Shown here: piece by piece, positions 5,411 to 15,600 of the stretch | Numbering within the stretch: position 1 is the stretch's first letter | Layout of the letters: every line of letters starts with the position of its first letter | The notes under the pieces: model-generated | Seen by the model: the letters and a program-made list of their open reading frames with translations, nothing else | What the model was told of the DNA's origin: nothing | The model's database searches: none | Program-made: the position numbers and the translations under genes | From: Myxococcota bacterium | GTDB taxonomy: Bacteria; Myxococcota_A; Polyangia; HGW-17 | Direction of reading: 5' to 3' | NCBI GenBank assembly: GCA_018821305.1 | Contig: JAHJMN010000155.1 | Location: 1 to 47,696 of the forward strand | Length of the DNA: 47,696 bases

Positions 5411-8406
5411 ATTAACGTTTTCCGGAGAATGATAATTGAAAGCAGCGTAAACAGAAGGAAAAACGCTGGAGCTTTGCTTTCCCTTGTACCATGTGTTCTA
5501 CAACTGCAGCCTGAATCATCATTTCCACATCCGTTGTCAACGATGCCGTTGCAATCATTATCAAGCTGGTCACCGCATACTTCCTCAGAAGGTAAAACTT
5601 CCTGAGTGCATGGGCCCCACTGACTGTTCTCACAAGTCTGAATTCCAGCACTGCAGACACCAATTCCCGCCGTTTCTGCGGGGCCACTATAACATGCTCG
5701 CTGATTCCCATTGGAGCAATCGCCTCCGCAATATGGAATAGCAGTATTGACGCATGTATTTGTGTCGAGGTTGCAGTTATCTATTGTACACTGGTCATTA
5801 TCTTCGCAATCCTCGTCAGTGTCACAAATCTTCTCAAAGGTAGCTGTCAAATAGGTGGGGGCATTAAGGGTGAGAATGCAGGTTTCCGTTCCGGAGCAGG
5901 CCCCGGACCACCCAGTGAAAATATTATCTGTATCAGATTGAGCGCTGAGCGTGATTTCGGTACCCGTAGTAAAAGCAGCACTGCAGGTCTGGCCACACTC
6001 AATTCCTGCAGGAGAAGATGTCACAATCCCGGAACCAGACCCGGCAGAATAAACAGTCAAAGTTGGATCTGAAGGGCCTGCAGATTGAGACAGGCTATGC
6101 AGATAACCGTAGAGAGCCATTTTGCCCCGCATAGTCTGCTGAGGTGTGAATTCAGAATGAGCCCATACCCATGGAGTATCAAAATATCCTTCAGCTATGG
6201 GCCAATTGCCACTGAATGCCGGATAGCAATGGGCAGCCATATCGGATGGAGATCCCATGCCCATGTAGTTCCAATCATCGAGATTCATGTAGGGTGTGTG
6301 CCCTGGATGACTACCCGGATACCCATCTGCGTTTCCAGATGTGTAAATGTAAAAAGGACTGTTTTTTTCCTGTAAAACAGTTGATTGAGTGGTCATTTGA
6401 ATCTGGTTGAGAGGATTTCTTCCAAGACCCCAGTCGGCTTCAAGGGTCAGAGCCCGCAGGAAGAATTCCTTTTCACCTGCATCATCTGTTATGGCATGAG
6501 CAACAAGTGAAAGATGAACATTTTGAATTGTATGGAAATAAAGAACATAGTCTTGATTGGTAGCCGCCCTCCTAGATGGACGAGATAGAGTGTAATTGGC
6601 TTCAGTCTCCGAAGCCTGATCAATAAAGGCCTGATGGATACCATTCTGAAGATCCGGATAATTGACTGTCTGAGGAGTAAATAAATAGGCAACGCTGCCC
6701 CAAATTTGATTGGTTTCACCCGTCAGTAACGTGTCGTTTGTTGAATTGATTACACTTTCTTCATTAATTACATCTTCATAATCAGTATTACCCGTAAGGT
6801 TATAAAGGTATGCAGCAGCCATCATTTTAAGGTCGCGTCCAGTACCTGCACCACCGGAAGAGTTATCAAGCATTTGATCTGTTTGACTTAGTGCGTGATT
6901 GTAAGCTGATATTGCTTCCGTTGTATAGTAATCAGACAAAGACTGCTGATTTCCAACAAGACGAAGTGCCTCCGCCAGCATTGCACAGTTTGCGGCATTG
7001 GCCCAGGCAGCAACAGTGGTGGCTCCAGCCTGATAAAGAATGTACTGACCGTTATCCTCCATTGGATTGTTAAGTCCGTGTGAGTATCCACCCTGGCTAT
7101 CCCTGAGACGCAGCCAGAAATCAACTTCCCAGGCGGCACTGTCGATAACGTCGGGAATGCCATTTCCACTTTCGGAAATCCCTGTATTATCGTCATTCAG
7201 CGCTCCCTGAGATAAAATTACAGGAAGCAGTAAATCGTAAATAGAGGGTATATGACCAAGGTGCCTGTCCCAATCAGCTGCATCTGAATAGCCACCCCAG
7301 GCACTGTCATTGGTTGGATTTCCCGGAAGCATATATGCGGCCCACTCTGTTGTTCGGTCCCATTTATCGCCACCGGCAAAGGATTCCCAATCCTGATGAT
7401 ATGGATGCATTGAAGTTAGATAAACGATAGTATCGGTTCCCGGTATAAAAAGTGGTGTTCGTGTGGGAGGCGTAATTGATGAGTCTTCGTGCCCGATACG
7501 CATGTAGTAATAACCTCGAAGGGAAACCTCAAATGGTGCACGATATGCGTTGTTGCCAATTACAAAATCTTCGCTGCATCCGACACCTTCGACTACGAGA
7601 CGATAAGTACCGGGAGTTGAAAAAGCGTCAAAGTCGATGTTCCAAACGGTGGAATGCAGCATATTGTAATGATAAACATCAGTTCCATCATCCTGCCAAT
7701 AAACTACAGTGCCAACTGCAATGGATGTCTGGTTGTTAACATCATAAATATATACGGTATTTCCCTCAAAACTGCTGTAATCCCGGGCAGCACCATCTCC
7801 CATCCAGTGGTAAAGGTCGGCGGCTTTCCCCGGAGAGTCGGCAAGATAACCAACCAGATTGGTATGTATTGCGGGAGAGACGCTTGAAAAGATGTCGAAA
7901 GTAATGGAACGCTGGTCTGGGGCATTGGTAGACGAATCAATTGTTACAGTATAATTACTACCCTGAACCAGGGAGTTTGGTAACCGCAGATATAAATAGT
8001 GCTGGAGAGTAACTTCGTAATTATAGTCATTAATCGAGCTGTTCCAGCCAGTTTGTGCGTGTCCACTCAACGTGGTCTTTCGGTACACAAAGTTGGGGTT
8101 GACACCCCCTGCGTAGTTTCCATCGTCATTTGAGGTGATAGTCCAGTTGCCAGTGTCAATTGCTTCGGATATATTTAATTCAGGAGTGAACCGATTGACG
8201 ATGTCGTCCTGATCACTTCCAGATTCAGTGTGTGTGACACTTCCATCGGAAATACGGACAACGATAATATCTTTATCAAGTATCTTGATATCAAGTACTT
8301 GAGCAGAATTGGCCATACGTGGAATAAGCAGAAGAAAGCAGAAAGCAGAAAAAACGAAGAAGCGAGTTGCATAACGCAAAGTGGAGGGATGGTTCAGGTT
8401 AATCAT
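5404..8406 (-). CDS. GH9 cellulase-like glycosidase with MopE-like region and MYXO-CTERM-like tail
   Basis: A 1000-residue exported enzyme. I chose ATG 8406 because GGGAGA lies just upstream and a normal signal peptide (about 1-35, ending ANSA) follows; the longer frame to 8472 only reads into repeat R5. Order: Ig-like CelD_N-type domain (about 180-290); GH9 catalytic domain (about 300-770) with GGYSDAADWDRH (base and nucleophile-region Asp residues), GNGIPDVIDSAAWEVDFW, HPGHTPYMNLDDW and SEFTPQQTMRGKMALYGYL (likely acid Glu). Next come a divergent InlB-type repeat (GWSGACSGTETC), a Cys-rich segment and a MopE-like CGDQLDNDCNGIVDNGC. The tail has Cys967 and Cys969, a hydrophobic stretch and a terminal LRKTLIS, resembling a MYXO-CTERM sorting signal. 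It probably cleaves beta-glucans at the cell surface. The exact substrate is unproven. Confidence 0.9.
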   Translation of the reverse strand: MINLNHPSTLRYATRFFVFSAFCFLLLIPRMANSAQVLDIKILDKDIIVVRISDGSVTHTESGSDQDDIVNRFTPELNISEAIDTGNWTITSNDDGNYAGGVNPNFVYRKTTLSGHAQTGWNSSINDYNYEVTLQHYLYLRLPNSLVQGSNYTVTIDSSTNAPDQRSITFDIFSSVSPAIHTNLVGYLADSPGKAADLYHWMGDGAARDYSSFEGNTVYIYDVNNQTSIAVGTVVYWQDDGTDVYHYNMLHSTVWNIDFDAFSTPGTYRLVVEGVGCSEDFVIGNNAYRAPFEVSLRGYYYMRIGHEDSSITPPTRTPLFIPGTDTIVYLTSMHPYHQDWESFAGGDKWDRTTEWAAYMLPGNPTNDSAWGGYSDAADWDRHLGHIPSIYDLLLPVILSQGALNDDNTGISESGNGIPDVIDSAAWEVDFWLRLRDSQGGYSHGLNNPMEDNGQYILYQAGATTVAAWANAANCAMLAEALRLVGNQQSLSDYYTTEAISAYNHALSQTDQMLDNSSGGAGTGRDLKMMAAAYLYNLTGNTDYEDVINEESVINSTNDTLLTGETNQIWGSVAYLFTPQTVNYPDLQNGIHQAFIDQASETEANYTLSRPSRRAATNQDYVLYFHTIQNVHLSLVAHAITDDAGEKEFFLRALTLEADWGLGRNPLNQIQMTTQSTVLQEKNSPFYIYTSGNADGYPGSHPGHTPYMNLDDWNYMGMGSPSDMAAHCYPAFSGNWPIAEGYFDTPWVWAHSEFTPQQTMRGKMALYGYLHSLSQSAGPSDPTLTVYSAGSGSGIVTSSPAGIECGQTCSAAFTTGTEITLSAQSDTDNIFTGWSGACSGTETCILTLNAPTYLTATFEKICDTDEDCEDNDQCTIDNCNLDTNTCVNTAIPYCGGDCSNGNQRACYSGPAETAGIGVCSAGIQTCENSQWGPCTQEVLPSEEVCGDQLDNDCNGIVDNGCGNDDSGCSCRTHGTRESKAPAFFLLFTLLSIIILRKTLIS

Positions 8407-8422
8407 AACTTTCTCCCGGCTA

Positions 8423-8478
8423 TAGTCTGTGTCCTGTAATTCGCTTTTTGTTAAAAATGAATTACAGGACACGAACTA
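8423..8478. repeat. Hairpin element R5 (short form) in the GH9 upstream region
   Basis: A 56-bp copy with ends TAGTCTGTGTCCTG and CAGGACACGAACTA and a perfect 14-bp stem: GTGTCCTGTAATTC (8429-8442) with GAATTACAGGACAC (8459-8472). It lies 17 nt upstream of the GH9 start codon, so it could influence initiation or transcription of that gene. Confidence 0.85.
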
Positions 8479-8631
8479 AATAAAAAAGACCCTTAAAATT
8501 CTATAAATCAGAAAACATTACAAACATGAGGATATCATGTAAAAATTCACCGGTCAACGTTAATATTCCAATTACGATTTATCCAAAGATACACATTAGA
8601 CCGCTTCATGAATAATCCGATAGTAAGATTA

Positions 8632-8690
8632 TTAATTTCAGGTAAACAGGTAGTCAGCAAAACAGGCAGTCAGGGGACAGGGATGTTTAC
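8632..8690 (+). repeat. Partial copy of the second palindromic repeat family
   Basis: Contains the half-palindrome pattern TTTCAGGTAAACAGG followed by AGTCAG, AACAGG and GGGACAGG, matching the right half of the repeats at 17596-17700, 22343-22537 and 23572-23745. Apart from this, R5 and the tRNA, the gene-free stretch 8407-8970 shows nothing I can assign. Confidence 0.5.
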
Positions 8691-8807
8691 TTTGAAGGTA
8701 AGTGTTTTGTGGCATTAAGATCGCTTTCAATTCAGGATCGCCTGAAATATCCTCGAATTTAAATGCAGGAACGGATGGAAATAAACAATGTTAATTCATG
8801 TAGTTAT

Positions 8808-8883
8808 TGGAGCCAGCGAGGGGACTTGAACCCCGGGCCTGCTGATTACGAATCAGCTGCTCTACCGACTGAGCTACGCTGGC
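8808..8883 (-). tRNA. tRNA-Thr (anticodon CGT)
   Basis: A complete cloverleaf on the minus strand. The acceptor stem is GCCAGCG (8877-8883) with CGCTGGC, discriminator U, and an encoded CCA (8808-8810). The D arm has GCTCAGTCGGTAGAGC. The anticodon stem GCTGA/TCAGC encloses loop TTCGTAA with anticodon CGT at 8848-8850. The T arm contains GGTTCAAGTCC. It reads the ACG threonine codon. No other tRNA is adjacent. Confidence 0.96.
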
Positions 8884-8970
8884 ACGAGCCGGGAAACCCC
8901 GGTTCAAGGGAGGCGATTACCACAAAAGCTCTGCTCCGTCAATGATTTTGTAACGTTCACACTATTAACT

Positions 8971-10671
8971 TCAGTTTGAAAGGGTCTGGGGTGGGAATTC
9001 TTTTTTAAAAATAAATCCTTCACGATAGGTAAGAGTAGATAATTCACCGTAAAACCATACAGTATCGCCTTGTATTTCAAAACCTTTAACAATACGGCTA
9101 CTGTCAATTGTCCAACCATATCGCGTATTTTCGCCTGATGATGATTGTAAATTAAGATAGAAATAACTCGGATTTTCCACAACTCCGAGTGTTCCCTGAT
9201 CCTCCGCTTCAAAGGTTAGCGGGGTCTGAAATGCCCTGATTCGGGACCCGGAAGGGACAATATACCCATATATAAATGGAGTCTGTTCATTTAAAACATT
9301 ACCTGATAAATCCAGAGTATATACCATTAAACCCGTCTCCCCAAAGCAGTACAACATAATTGAAGCATCTCCAGCAACTACCGGTGCAACACCAAGTAAG
9401 TCAGAAACGGCGGCTCCGGTTTCGGGGCAGGAAAATATTTTAATTGAATCCCCGGTATTTCGATTTATTGTAAAGAGTTCTTCAATGCCAGTAAAACTTT
9501 TGGTTGTAACCAGAGCCGTATTTTCATCATAAATGGCAATTGATGTAAGACTGCCTCCCGTCGCTATAACAGGAAAGGCTGTCCACAAGACGGTTCCATC
9601 AAGGGAAATTTCCGCTGCAAATTGACTGTACCACCCCGCCATTCCACCTATTAAAACAGAGTTGTCTGATGAAATCCTCGTACTTATATCAATGTCTGCA
9701 GGTAATCCTTCAACAGGTACAGAACTAACCGTCCCAAATGACTCGTCAATAACTTCTATATAATCAGTCTGATAGTTAATTGATGCACCGTATTCCGGGT
9801 CGCAGCCGTAATAGAATGCCCCTTCTTTACGATGCAGGATAGTAAAACTCCCCTGAGGAGTTTTGTTCAGAAAATAAATCCTGCTTTCCATATTTTCGCT
9901 GTACTGCTTGACTGAACTGACTCTACCGGCAGGTGTTATTTTAACCATTGCGGCATCAAAACAGGGTTGGCAGCGCGTATCTACAACAATTTTATAACCA
10001 TTTTCATCGTAAAAAGGCTTAGTAGTACATTCGTAATCTCCGTTTGTTTCTCCGAAAAGATTCCCTCCGGTATAACCGAAAGTCATAATATTTCCCGCAG
10101 AGTCAAAAGAAATTGCATCCAGTCCATCATAGCGAAGGGATGATAAGTGAAAAAGACCGTCACACCGGGAGTACCTCGGACCGCTGCAGTCGTCTTCGCA
10201 TATATACGGGCCTCCAAATTTGTCATCATCGGCACAGGAGAACTCACCGGAGTTAAACAGGTCACATTCTTCGCCTTCCTGAATTATTCCATCAAGACAC
10301 CGGCCGCAATCTCTGATTAGAATTTTGCAATCGGAAGTGCACGAAAGGTCTCCACCGTAAAAACCAAGACTCTCGCATGTTGCCTCACCGATATCATCTC
10401 CATCACAGTCCTCCAGGGGAGCTTTTATTCCATCTCCGCATTTCCCGTATTCCTCACATTCACTGTAATCAAGAGTGCAGGAATCGGAGCAGCGCAACAT
10501 GCCACCACTGTATTGATACCCCCGGCAGTCAGTATACATAACGCTGGAGTCAAACTTATCGCCGTCACAGATTTCCCCCGGGTCCAGTGTATTATTTCCA
10601 CACAGAGATTCAGCACTGTTTTCGCATCCAATTCCAACGAATAATAACAATACAATCAATAGTTTTTTCAT
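8971..10671 (-). CDS. Cys-rich repeat lipoprotein, paralogue 1
   Basis: A 566-residue lipoprotein with lipobox VGIGC (Cys16; +2 Glu). Residues about 24-170 contain four cysteine-rich units of the myxobacterial type, each with CGDG/CGNN, then GEECD or a variant, and a C-x3-C knot. The remainder (about 175-566) is beta-rich with regularly spaced strands such as ITPAGRVSSVKQYS and IDISTRISSDNSVLIGG. It resembles a beta-propeller that compares logged values and times, but I cannot name a family. Its ATG overlaps the TGA of the upstream paralogue (ATGA at 10668-10671), so the two are translationally coupled. It is probably anchored in the outer membrane as a surface protein. Ligand and function are unknown. 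Confidence 0.88.
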   Translation of the reverse strand: MKKLLIVLLLFVGIGCENSAESLCGNNTLDPGEICDGDKFDSSVMYTDCRGYQYSGGMLRCSDSCTLDYSECEEYGKCGDGIKAPLEDCDGDDIGEATCESLGFYGGDLSCTSDCKILIRDCGRCLDGIIQEGEECDLFNSGEFSCADDDKFGGPYICEDDCSGPRYSRCDGLFHLSSLRYDGLDAISFDSAGNIMTFGYTGGNLFGETNGDYECTTKPFYDENGYKIVVDTRCQPCFDAAMVKITPAGRVSSVKQYSENMESRIYFLNKTPQGSFTILHRKEGAFYYGCDPEYGASINYQTDYIEVIDESFGTVSSVPVEGLPADIDISTRISSDNSVLIGGMAGWYSQFAAEISLDGTVLWTAFPVIATGGSLTSIAIYDENTALVTTKSFTGIEELFTINRNTGDSIKIFSCPETGAAVSDLLGVAPVVAGDASIMLYCFGETGLMVYTLDLSGNVLNEQTPFIYGYIVPSGSRIRAFQTPLTFEAEDQGTLGVVENPSYFYLNLQSSSGENTRYGWTIDSSRIVKGFEIQGDTVWFYGELSTLTYREGFIFKKEFPPQTLSN

Positions 10672-12407
10672 TTTACGACCGTCTTTCCGCTCAATGTTCC
10701 CACTGAGAATTCTTTTTTGAAAACAAAACCTTTTCTGTAATTTGACGCTGAAAACTCACCGTATATGAATATTGTATCTCCTGAGATTTCAATACCTTTG
10801 AACTGCATTAAATTGTCAAGACCCCAGTAAAAACGCTCGACAGCCCCCCCGGCATCGACTTTCTCGAGGTAGAAAAATGAATTACAGAATGATGTTTCGC
10901 AAAATTTACCTTCATAGTTACCGCCCAGTTCGTCGGAAGACGATTTAAAACCACGGAAACGATAACCAGTGGCAGAAGCCTTACCGAACAACCGATAAAC
11001 ACTCTGATTAAGTAAAGCCCCGGTTGTGTCAAGCTCAATCATATTAACTTCGTTGTCTACAAGTGAAAGGAATTGAATAGTATTTCCGGAAATTGTGACA
11101 GGAGAAACCCCCGTGTAGTTTTCGGTTACGGGCTCCGAGGGCAGTGGCGCCATAAAAAATTCTGACATTTCACCTGTGGTACGGTCGATCCGATAAAGAT
11201 TCTCTCTTGTGTTTTCAAAAACTGCGGAAAGAATCACAGTATTACTGTCTAAAACAGTAGCCGATGTAAATCGACCATTCCATAAGTAATCATCACTCCA
11301 TGACCAGATAGTACTTCCAGTTAATAGATCAATTTCCATCGCAAAGCGCAGCCCGTTATAGTCGCGTCCGGCTAGTATTACAGTATCCTGACCTGTCAAC
11401 AGTCTTGCACCGATATAATTCGCATCAGTATACATCTCAACTGAAACTGAATGAACTGATTCCAGATTTTCATTAATTATATCGATGTAACTGTTTTCCC
11501 AATGTATATTCGGTTCATAAGGTTCGAAACTAAAATCGTAATTTACATGGCCATTCTTTCTTGAAAGCACAACATAATTCCCATCGATATTCTTTCCGAG
11601 ATAAATAAAATCTTCATTCGAATTTATGCTGCCGGATTGCAGAACATTTATTAACCGGCCTTCTGTGTCAATTTTAACAATTGTTGAGTCAAAACAGGTA
11701 CTGTAAAAATATTGATAGGGAAACTTATATTCTTCATAACCACCGTGAAAAAACGGTTGTGAAACACAGTCAGGGTCGGCATTTGTTTCACCGAAAAGAT
11801 GTCCGCCCGTATATCCAAAAAGGAGCAAATTACCGTCATTGTCTATGGTAGCAGAATCAATACCGTCATATCGACCGGAACCAATTACAAAAAGCCCATT
11901 ACATTTTGAATAATCAGGGCCGGTGCAGTCGTCGGAGCAGATTGCAGGCCCCCCAAAAAGGGCCTCATCAGCGCAACTGACTTCATAAGGTCCAAAAACA
12001 TCGCATACTTCGTCCTTTTGAATAACTCCATCCCCGCATCTCTCGCAATCGGAGATATCGTACTTGCAATACTCATTGCATGATAACTCTCCATAATGAT
12101 AGCCAATTGCCATGCAGTCGGCATCTTTTAAAAGATTTCCGTCACAATCCTCGTCTTCGGTAATTTTACCGTCGCCACAGGAGGAATACCCTTCACACTC
12201 GCTGTAATCGTATTTACAGTCACTTGTGCACAGAACCATTCCACTGGAATAACCTCTATGGCTACAATACGGATTTATTCTGAATCTATCCCCATCGCAG
12301 TCTTCTCCATCGTTAAGCTCGCCATTACCACATAAATTAATCTTTGCGCTATCTTCACATCCTGCGAAAGATAAGATCATAAATAATATAAGTGAAACTC
12401 TATTCAT
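10668..12407 (-). CDS. Cys-rich repeat lipoprotein, paralogue 2
   Basis: A 579-residue lipoprotein with the same design as its downstream neighbour: lipobox FAGC (Cys17), four Cys-rich units containing CGNGELNDGEDCDG-like and CGDGKITEDEDCDG-like cores, then a long beta-rich region. Both proteins share landmarks in order: FGGP, YDGID or YDGLD, FGYTGG-LFGETN, and a C-terminal RKGFVFKKEF or REGFIFKKEF. This marks them as a tandem duplication that has since diverged. I start at ATG 12407 because GGAG lies 8-9 nt upstream; an in-frame ATG at 12431 would add eight residues before the signal peptide. The gene is first in a two-gene operon with 8971-10671. Function unknown; surface display is inferred. 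Confidence 0.88.
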   Translation of the reverse strand: MNRVSLILFMILSFAGCEDSAKINLCGNGELNDGEDCDGDRFRINPYCSHRGYSSGMVLCTSDCKYDYSECEGYSSCGDGKITEDEDCDGNLLKDADCMAIGYHYGELSCNEYCKYDISDCERCGDGVIQKDEVCDVFGPYEVSCADEALFGGPAICSDDCTGPDYSKCNGLFVIGSGRYDGIDSATIDNDGNLLLFGYTGGHLFGETNADPDCVSQPFFHGGYEEYKFPYQYFYSTCFDSTIVKIDTEGRLINVLQSGSINSNEDFIYLGKNIDGNYVVLSRKNGHVNYDFSFEPYEPNIHWENSYIDIINENLESVHSVSVEMYTDANYIGARLLTGQDTVILAGRDYNGLRFAMEIDLLTGSTIWSWSDDYLWNGRFTSATVLDSNTVILSAVFENTRENLYRIDRTTGEMSEFFMAPLPSEPVTENYTGVSPVTISGNTIQFLSLVDNEVNMIELDTTGALLNQSVYRLFGKASATGYRFRGFKSSSDELGGNYEGKFCETSFCNSFFYLEKVDAGGAVERFYWGLDNLMQFKGIEISGDTIFIYGEFSASNYRKGFVFKKEFSVGTLSGKTVVK

Positions 12408-12606
12408 AATTATTTCTCCAAAGTATAACATAGCATAAATATACGTTTTTCAAGAAAAATCTCGTATAATTTCTGATATGTCTGGAATCTAAACTGATTT
12501 TATCAATTCCCTGGTATAAACATATAGCTTTTTAATTTTTTTCCGTGTAAAGTTCATTTGTAATGATCCTTTTGTTCCTGAAAAATTTCTTTATGGAGGG
12601 TTTAAG

Positions 12607-15600
12607 ATGAAATTATTTCTTTCTTTTTTGTTTTTATTAAGTGCATGCACTTCCTATAAAACCAACAGCAGGAATTTCAAAATTAAAACCCTGACGAAAA
12701 CCGCATATGATCAGAATTCAAAAAATCGGGACTCTGCCGTAAAAGAATTATGTGCACTTCCCCATCCCCAACTCACATCTACTATTTTTACTCTAGCTAA
12801 TGACGCTGATAAGTCCGTTTCAAAAGCAGCAATTTCCTGCATTTTTTCAAATAAAAGTTTCTGGATAGCCCACATCGGTGCATTTCTTTCAAAGACTATC
12901 CCGGAAAAAAGAATTAAATATTTTAACAATCTGTTTTCGCTCAACTGGTCAATTGATGAGAAAGAACTGATTATAAAAGATGCCCTTAAGCGAAATTTTT
13001 TCGATAATAACTACGCTGAACTTTTTGCGGTAACAAAAAAATGGACCATAGAAGAGCATGCGACCTTACTGAGGATTCTTACTCATCATTGGAATAATCA
13101 ACCACATTCAAATAAGATTTTCTCAAATGGCAAATACACTGGTGATTTTGGAGTTTTGGTTTCTCAATATATAAAATTTCTGGATAGTTTTCATGGGACT
13201 CTTTTATTGGAAAAGTATCTTATATCTTTTAAAAATCTACCGGTTTTGTATCAAATCCTCCCGGAGAAACTGCTGATAAAAATAAACGCCGATAAGAAAT
13301 TCTCAACTAAGTGGTTTAAGGATTTCAATTTTGCCGATTCAGAGATGCATGCTCTGGAAAAACATATGTTTATTTTCAAGTTTTCTCCATCAATGTGTAA
13401 AGCAATTGCAAGGAATAAAAGTGTGTTGTCACACCTTTTAAAAACTGCTCTAAAAACGAATTCTGTCATACATTTCAACAATATCATGATGCTTACTTCT
13501 GCATCGGGATCCTGTACAAAACCGTTTTTTAAAAATATTGTTGAGTTCGCACTTAAAATGGGAAAATCCATTCTATATGAAACACCTGATTTTATTGCAA
13601 AAATGGAATCTCCAGAAAATATAACTGTTCTGAAGCAAATTGCGGATAATCTTAATATCTCGGAATCATTTTTCTTTTTGAGATTGTTAGATTATATGAA
13701 GAATCAGGCCCCAGTGCTTTCGGTTTTGCTTAAAAAGAATGATGAAAAGCTTCATTTTGAAATTTTGAGTAAATACAGACCATCTTATGAAGAGGCGGTG
13801 CCTGTTTTAAAACATTTTATTGCCAGCAAAAACAGAAACTATAAAGCTTTTGCGTATCTAGCTATCTTCCATCTATTTTATCCAGTAGATTCTAAATTAT
13901 CCAATGAACTGACACACATCAAAAATAATTATAATTTTTCGGATTATTATAATACCAATCATTACCGGAGTAAGAATTTATTCCTTAATTCGGTTCTATA
14001 TGTACCAAATCTCCTGCCTTTTGAAACCCTATCGAATCCTGTTGATACTGCGTTTATTGAATACTTTCGTAAAGGTCTCGGGGATAGTGAACCCCTGATT
14101 CGCTCAATTTTTGCCACAGTCTTGTCAAAAGGAACAATCCATTACCCTCAGATTCGTGCTGATATAACTACAAGATTGCGAAGTGAGACGGATTATTCCA
14201 TTCTTTCCCAATATGTTAAAATATCAGAGTTTTACGGGGTAAATGCAGATATCCTGACGTCAAAAGCATACGTTCTGTTTAAAAAAACTGGAGAGTTAAA
14301 TGAGGACATGCTGCTATCTGGTGGAATAAAACCTGCTTTCCTTATTGATGTTTTATTAAAAAAACCTGATATCTATATGAGCACCTACCAGGATTATTTT
14401 AATAACCAGAAAAATCTTCCCGACCACCTTCAGGAAAAATTAATAAAGCTCTGCTATAGAGACAAAGCTGCCCCTAACACATGTCTTCTTGAGGCTATTA
14501 ATTATCGTGTAATTAAAGGTAAAAAGGCAATTTCTATACTTGAAAAAATTTTAATGGGGACAAACAGTTACACTTCATTTTCTTATATTTATAACTTGTG
14601 GGTCCGCCTGAGCATAAACGATAAAACTATTGGGCAAAGCAAAGCTTTTGGCGATAAATTTTTTCAATTATGGGCAAAGCATTATCGAATGTGCTCTTTT
14701 AAAAGCGATGACAAATTGAGTAAGAACACGGTAAAATCGCTCATTTCTCAATACAACAGCACTAAAACAAGCCTTCAGTTCTTTACTGCATCTCTTCTTC
14801 CAATGGTGAAAGAACCCGAGCGTTCTGAGTTAATCAGGACTATTTTAAATGGAAAAGATAAACAAGTCGCAGAGAATCTGATATCAGGACTTTTAAAAAG
14901 AGGGATCAATGAACCGGAAGCTGTTAAAATCCTGCGCGAAAGGAATATAAATAGCAAGCCCGATTTGCTCGAACTCGCGTACCTTCTCAAGTTTGGAAAC
15001 CCGAATGATTTCGATCAGATTTTCTCCAACTTAAAGAAATATATTCTATTTAATAGATATCGTATAAGATTTTTCGTGAAATTTGTTAGTACAAATAAAA
15101 ATCTTCACAAATATTCAGATTCAATATTACATTTAATTTCAGTGGATCCAGGCAATTATTGCAATTATATTCGTAAATTTCCAAAATCACCTAAAACTCT
15201 TGAATTTCAGAAGAAACATTGCCCCATAAAAGGCCCCTGTCATATGGAAGACAGGCACTGCTTTGATTATTTGCTTACCACTGCTGATACCAGCACTGTG
15301 TATATAAGTCTAACCAATTACCTTGCTTGGAAAATCAAAAAGGTCCATGCATCAAACATAAAAATTGACGAGCGCCTCGTGCTGAAAGCCCTCAAACAGG
15401 GGAATAATAATGGTTCTCTTTTAAACTACCTTACTCACTTTAAATTTAAAAACCCAACCATACAGCATGAGGTTCGGAAATTTTTAAGTATTAAAAATAT
15501 AGAAAGTATTTACTTTTACAAAAATATGACCACCAAAAATACATCGATTTTATTGAAGAGCCTCGCCGGAAACTTTGATAATGTCTATATAGGTTCAATT

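Noticed and set aside
8407-8472. N-terminal extension of the GH9 gene to 8472
   Set aside because: The extra 22 codons read through hairpin element R5. A Shine-Dalgarno and a standard signal peptide support ATG 8406.
8884-8910. Remnant of a second tRNA next to tRNA-Thr
   Set aside because: CCGGGAAACCCCGGTTCAAGG resembles a T-arm, but no other tRNA parts are found around it.
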